Assembly: GCA_023423045.1 (NCBI GenBank)
Contig: JAFAGA010000003.1
Span: 1 to 54,964, forward strand
Length of the DNA stretch: 54,964 nt
DNA from: Bacillota bacterium
Lineage (GTDB): Bacteria; Bacillota; Clostridia; Lachnospirales; Lachnospiraceae
Direction: 5' to 3'
Under the pieces are notes generated by a model. That model had not been told where the DNA came from. It saw only the letters and a list, made by a program, of their open reading frames with translations, and did not search any database. Both the position numbers and the translations under genes were made by a program. Below, one piece after another: positions 52,027 to 54,964 of the stretch; within the stretch, counting starts at the first letter, position 1, and each line of letters opens with the position of its first letter.

Positions 52027-53418
52027 ATGAAGATACCCTTCCAAAAAATATTCGATGAGGCCGCTCTTCTTCCCAAGATACGAAGAAGCATCTATCTGAT
52101 GACTCTGGCGAACACCTTTGGTACTCTGTTCGCGGTTGTTACAGGCAGCGGAAGCTCTCCCCTGACCGGATATGCCGGTTACCTCGGAGCCGGAGATTTT
52201 ATCTTCGGACTGCTGACCGCCATTCCCCTGGCCGCAGCCCTTTTGCAGATTCCCATCGCTTCTCTGGTCAGCCGCACCCAAAAGCGGAAGAAATATATGA
52301 CGACCTATGGACTTTTCGCCCGCGCCCTATGGCTTCCCATCGCGCTGGTCCCTCTTTTCATTCCTGCAAGCCATTCATCCTTCCGGCTGTGGACCGTAAT
52401 TCTTCTGATCGGTATCTCCTCCGCATACAGTTCCTTTCTTAATGTATGCTGGATGCCCTGGATGGCAGATCTGGTGCCCGCTGAGATTCGTGGAAGATGG
52501 CTTTCCAAAAGGGATAGCATCACTTCCATCGCCAGCGTTACCATGGGAATTCTTGTGGCTGGAATTCTGGACCGCATGACCGGCTATCAAGGATATGTTC
52601 TTGTCTTTGTAATCGCAAGCATCCTGGGTGTGCTGGATATGTGCTGCTTCTTCTTTGTGGAGGAAGTATATAAGACCCCTCCGCAGAAGCTAAAACTGCT
52701 GCCTGTTCTTACACAGGTCTTTCATAATAAACCTTTCTATAGATTCATGCTGTTCTGGACCGCCTGGTGCTTTACTGCCAACATGTCCGGCGCTTACCTG
52801 GCAAGATATGCCCTGACGGAAATGGGATTAAGTTATATGCAATACACTCTGTGCAGCCAGGTTATGGCCGCCGCAGTGACCGTACTTGTGGTATCCTACT
52901 GGGGAAGGCTGTTGGATCATTTCGGCAGCAAGCCGGTATTATGGTGCAGCTGCATCGTGGCCTCCATAACCCCCTTATTCTTCCTGTTTTCCACCTATGG
53001 AAGCATATGGCCCACACTGCTCCACAATCTTATCGGCGCGGCCTTTTGGAGCGGCGCAAACCTCGCCGCTACCAGCCTCCAGCTTTCCGCCTCCCCGGAC
53101 GAGCAGCGCCCCTCCTATGTGGCTGTTTTCTCCTGTGTCACCTCACTCCTTGGTGCCTTCCTTGGAATTCTGACCGGCGGAGTTATTCTGGAGGGCATCC
53201 GGTCCAATCCGGTCCTGTACAGCTCCATTCCCGACCGGTATCAATTCATGATCGCAGTCTCTGTCATCCTCCGGGTCTGCAGCGTGCTTATCTTTATTCC
53301 CCGCTTGGATAACAGCGGCGGATATACGGTTTCCGGGATGTTCCAGGAGCTTTCCCTCCGAAGAAAGGCCCAGCTGCATTATCTCCATTACTGGTGGCAG
53401 AGGAGAAAGAGGCGATAA
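52027..53418 (+). CDS. Major facilitator superfamily transporter
   Basis: 463 aa with about 12 transmembrane helices. The first cytoplasmic loop reads IASLVSRTQKRKKYMTTYGLFAR, a weak MFS motif A. WMPWMADLVPAEIRGRWLSKRDS matches the loop-4/5 signature of sugar/drug MFS proteins of Firmicutes. A Phe/Tyr-rich central linker (EEVYKTPPQKLKLLPVL) separates the halves. It ends in a basic tail. ATG 52027 is used; AAAGGA lies 14 bases upstream. The transported compound is unknown. Confidence 0.85.
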   Translation: MKIPFQKIFDEAALLPKIRRSIYLMTLANTFGTLFAVVTGSGSSPLTGYAGYLGAGDFIFGLLTAIPLAAALLQIPIASLVSRTQKRKKYMTTYGLFARALWLPIALVPLFIPASHSSFRLWTVILLIGISSAYSSFLNVCWMPWMADLVPAEIRGRWLSKRDSITSIASVTMGILVAGILDRMTGYQGYVLVFVIASILGVLDMCCFFFVEEVYKTPPQKLKLLPVLTQVFHNKPFYRFMLFWTAWCFTANMSGAYLARYALTEMGLSYMQYTLCSQVMAAAVTVLVVSYWGRLLDHFGSKPVLWCSCIVASITPLFFLFSTYGSIWPTLLHNLIGAAFWSGANLAATSLQLSASPDEQRPSYVAVFSCVTSLLGAFLGILTGGVILEGIRSNPVLYSSIPDRYQFMIAVSVILRVCSVLIFIPRLDNSGGYTVSGMFQELSLRRKAQLHYLHYWWQRRKRR

Positions 53419-53420
53419 TA

Positions 53421-53501
53421 AAAAGGGATGCTCCCTTGATACACAGAGTGGAATCTTTCTTGATAAAGATTCCACTCTGTGTATCGGAGAGCATCCCTTT
53501 T
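53421..53501. terminator. Long bidirectional terminator between the MFS gene and cysK
   Basis: An outer stem of 11-13 bp (AAAAGGGATGCTC with GAGCATCCCTTTT) and an inner perfect 21-bp stem (starting GATACACAGAGTGG, loop CTTGAT) make one 81-nt hairpin between convergent genes. Confidence 0.9.
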
Positions 53502-53576
53502 GTGTATCTACACATCCTAATTTACTGCAATTTATTTTTCTCTCAATATCTGCTTTGTATGATTAAATCTTCCTGC

Positions 53577-54509
53577 CTATTCCGAGAATAACGGAGTGGA
53601 AAGATATCTCTCACCGGTATCGGGAAGGATCACCACAATGGTCTTTCCCTGATTCTCCGGGCGTTTTGCCAGCTCGGTGGCCGCCCAAACGGCTGCGCCG
53701 GAGGAAATACCTACCAGAAGCCCTTCTGTCTTTGACAGTTCTCTGCCGATGGCAAAAGCATCTTCGTTCTTAACTTTGATTATTTCGTCGTATATGGAGG
53801 AATTAAGCACAGCAGGAACAAAACCGGCTCCAATTCCCTGAATCTTGTGGGGGCCTGCTTTTCCTTCCGACAGGATCGGGGAATCAAAGGGCTCTACTGC
53901 CACAACCTTGATATCCGGATTCTTGGATTTTAGGAACTCACCGGCTCCGGTAATGGTTCCGCCGGTACCAATACCAGCAACAAGAATATCTACCTTGCCA
54001 TCGGTATCTTCCCAAATCTCTGGTCCGGTCGTTGCTTTGTGGACAGCCGGATTCGCCGGATTATCAAATTGTCCGGGAATAAAGGAATTCGGGATCTCCT
54101 CCGCCAGCTCGTTTGCCTTGGCAATCGCTCCCTTCATACCTTTCGCTCCTTCGGTCAGAACCAGTTCCGCACCGTATGCCTTAAGCAGATTCCTTCTTTC
54201 GATACTCATTGTCTCCGGCATGGTCAGGATTAAACGGTATCCGCGGGAGGCCGCAATGGAGGCCAGGCCAATTCCTGTGTTACCGCTGGTTGGCTCGATG
54301 ATAACCGAACCTTCCTTTAATACTCCTTTCGCTTCGGCATCATCAATCATCGCCTTGGCAATTCTGTCCTTTACGCTCCCGGCGGGATTAAAGTATTCCA
54401 ACTTTGCCACAACTGCAGCACCCAATTCGTACTTTTTCTCATAATTCGATAGTTCAAGAAGCGGTGTCTTACCTACTAACTCTGTTAAGTTCTTATAAAT
54501 CCCTGACAT
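53577..54509 (-). CDS. cysK: Cysteine synthase A (O-acetylserine sulfhydrylase)
   Basis: 310 aa PLP enzyme, standard length. PLP Lys in AGSVKDRIAKAM, the substrate-binding EPTSGNTGIGLASIA, the PLP-phosphate loop GIGTGGTITGAGEFL, and GISSGAAVWAATELA. It makes cysteine from O-acetylserine and sulfide. It has an excellent promoter (54618-54590) and AAGGAGG, and is divergent from an Rrf2-type regulator likely to control it. It ends FSE after a typical VVILPDTGERYLSTPLF. Confidence 0.97.
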   Translation of the reverse strand: MSGIYKNLTELVGKTPLLELSNYEKKYELGAAVVAKLEYFNPAGSVKDRIAKAMIDDAEAKGVLKEGSVIIEPTSGNTGIGLASIAASRGYRLILTMPETMSIERRNLLKAYGAELVLTEGAKGMKGAIAKANELAEEIPNSFIPGQFDNPANPAVHKATTGPEIWEDTDGKVDILVAGIGTGGTITGAGEFLKSKNPDIKVVAVEPFDSPILSEGKAGPHKIQGIGAGFVPAVLNSSIYDEIIKVKNEDAFAIGRELSKTEGLLVGISSGAAVWAATELAKRPENQGKTIVVILPDTGERYLSTPLFSE

Positions 54510-54589
54510 AATAAATCCTCCTTATTATTTCAATATAATCTCCATACAATTTGTATATAATTCATATATGATTACTATGTTTTATTAAT

Positions 54590-54618
54590 ATCATACTACT
54601 GATTTGCCTTTCTGTCAA
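54590..54618 (-). promoter_or_regulatory. Promoter of cysK
   Basis: Minus strand TTGACA (54618-54613), a 17-bp spacer and TATGAT (54595-54590). Confidence 0.85.
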
Positions 54619-54653
54619 TAGATAGATTTCATCTTTTCATATTTTTTTATGTA

Positions 54654-54678
54654 AAAATTTCGACCTGAAAATTTCGAC
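54654..54678. promoter_or_regulatory. Direct repeat AAAATTTCGAC, candidate CymR-like operator
   Basis: AAAATTTCGAC occurs at 54654-54664 and 54668-54678, 14 bp apart, just before the rrf2 -35 box and about 36 bp upstream of the cysK -35. It could serve both divergent promoters. Confidence 0.4.
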
Positions 54679-54680
54679 TA

Positions 54681-54709
54681 TTGACAAGGCTTGTTTCTTC
54701 CCTTATCAT
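54681..54709 (+). promoter_or_regulatory. Promoter of the Rrf2-family regulator
   Basis: TTGACA (54681-54686), a 17-bp spacer and TATCAT (54704-54709). Confidence 0.8.
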
Positions 54710-54747
54710 TAATACATATTAAACAAGTATGAAAAAGAGGTGTTTTT

Positions 54748-54964
54748 TTGAGAATTTCTGCAAAGGGCCGTTATGCATTGGCATCGACAATCCATATGGC
54801 TCAAAACCATAATAGCAATGAATATATAACCCTGATCAGTATTTCCGAGAAGCTTGGCATATCAAAGATTTATTTGGAACAGGTATTTTCCTTATTAAAG
54901 CACGGAGGTATTGTCAGCTCCATCAAGGGCGCCCAGGGCGGCTATCAGCTAACCCGGCTTCCCA
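54748..54964 (+). CDS. Rrf2-family transcriptional regulator, CymR-like (C-terminus off window)
   Basis: 72 codons are visible from TTG 54748, preceded by AAAGAGGTG. The reading begins MRISAKGRYALAST, then ITLISISEKLGISKIYLEQV and KGGIVSSIKGAQGGYQL-type winged-helix text, typical of Rrf2 proteins (IscR, NsrR, CymR). Divergence from cysK, together with the known role of CymR in repressing cysteine genes of Firmicutes, points to CymR function. Whether it has the Fe-S cysteines of IscR cannot be seen because the C-terminal part is missing. Confidence 0.88.
   Translation, partial: MRISAKGRYALASTIHMAQNHNSNEYITLISISEKLGISKIYLEQVFSLLKHGGIVSSIKGAQGGYQLTRLP

Noticed and set aside
1..54964. tRNA, rRNA, insertion sequences, prophage genes
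   Set aside because: I saw no tRNA-like CCA-ending cloverleaf, rRNA segment, transposase motif or phage structural gene while reading both strands; a tRNAscan or HMM run would be needed to exclude them fully.

Overview
The window looks like a chromosomal segment of a low- to mid-GC Firmicute, most probably a Lachnospiraceae-type clostridium. Evidence: strong AGGAGG ribosome binding sites, textbook sigma-A promoters (TTGACA-N17-TATAAT), many intrinsic terminators, a doubled feoA with feoB and a Fur-like protein, a class I ribonucleotide reductase of the NrdA/NrdB type, sodium-pump decarboxylase subunits, an E. coli-like three-subunit xanthine dehydrogenase and a Wadjet/Mks-type condensin. I see no tRNA, rRNA, CRISPR array or insertion sequence. 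The genus assignment is inference.

Layout. 1-1.4 kb: a truncated isochorismatase-family hydrolase divergent from a WYL regulator. 1.7-3.9 kb: a chemoreceptor. 4.4-8.1 kb (+): an IclR regulator and the D-galactonate (De Ley-Doudoroff) genes for kinase, aldolase and dehydratase. 8.2-11.3 kb (-): a three-gene unit of a TIM-barrel-like unknown, an MFS transporter and a DUF2804 protein. 11.4-16.7 kb (-): adenine deaminase, a 394-aa unknown, a DegV protein behind a tandem promoter-like repeat, and an AraC regulator. 16.8-17.7 kb (+): a DapA-family aldolase. 17.9-21.1 kb (-): the feo ferrous iron operon, with two Fur boxes flanking its promoter. 21.3-24.7 kb (-): a GNAT-HAD fusion and a secreted fibronectin-III protein. 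24.9-28.8 kb (-): xdhABC. 28.9-34.5 kb (-): jetABC with no jetD. 34.7-42.4 kb (-): a potassium island holding a membrane-anchored RCK-like protein, KtrB, KtrA, a KdpD/KdpE-like two-component system, then TrkA and TrkH behind a leader with an intrinsic terminator. 42.5-42.7 kb: the scar of a deleted ABC transporter. 43.0-44.3 kb (+): OadG-like and OadB. 44.4-47.9 kb (-): nrdAB. 48.1-51.8 kb (-): a GH172/DUF2961 protein, an L,D-transpeptidase and a PlsC-type acyltransferase. 52.0-53.4 kb (+): an MFS protein. 53.6-55 kb: cysK divergent from an Rrf2/CymR-like regulator cut by the window end.

How the genes work together. Most of the window is ordinary metabolic and homeostatic chromosome. Sugar-acid use (galactonate) and purine use (adenine deaminase, xanthine dehydrogenase) are the catabolic themes. 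Iron, potassium and sodium handling are the transport themes. The potassium island is the most integrated: two Trk/Ktr pores, three RCK-type proteins and a Kdp-type sensor pair lie on one strand without kdpABC, which suggests the sensor pair controls Trk/Ktr instead. The best candidates for something unusual are the jetABC set without its nuclease, the degenerate membrane RCK protein, the attenuator-like trkA leader, the duplicated promoter/operator repeat upstream of degV, the DNA-binding-domain-only Fur protein, and a family of related terminator hairpins scattered through the first 23 kb.
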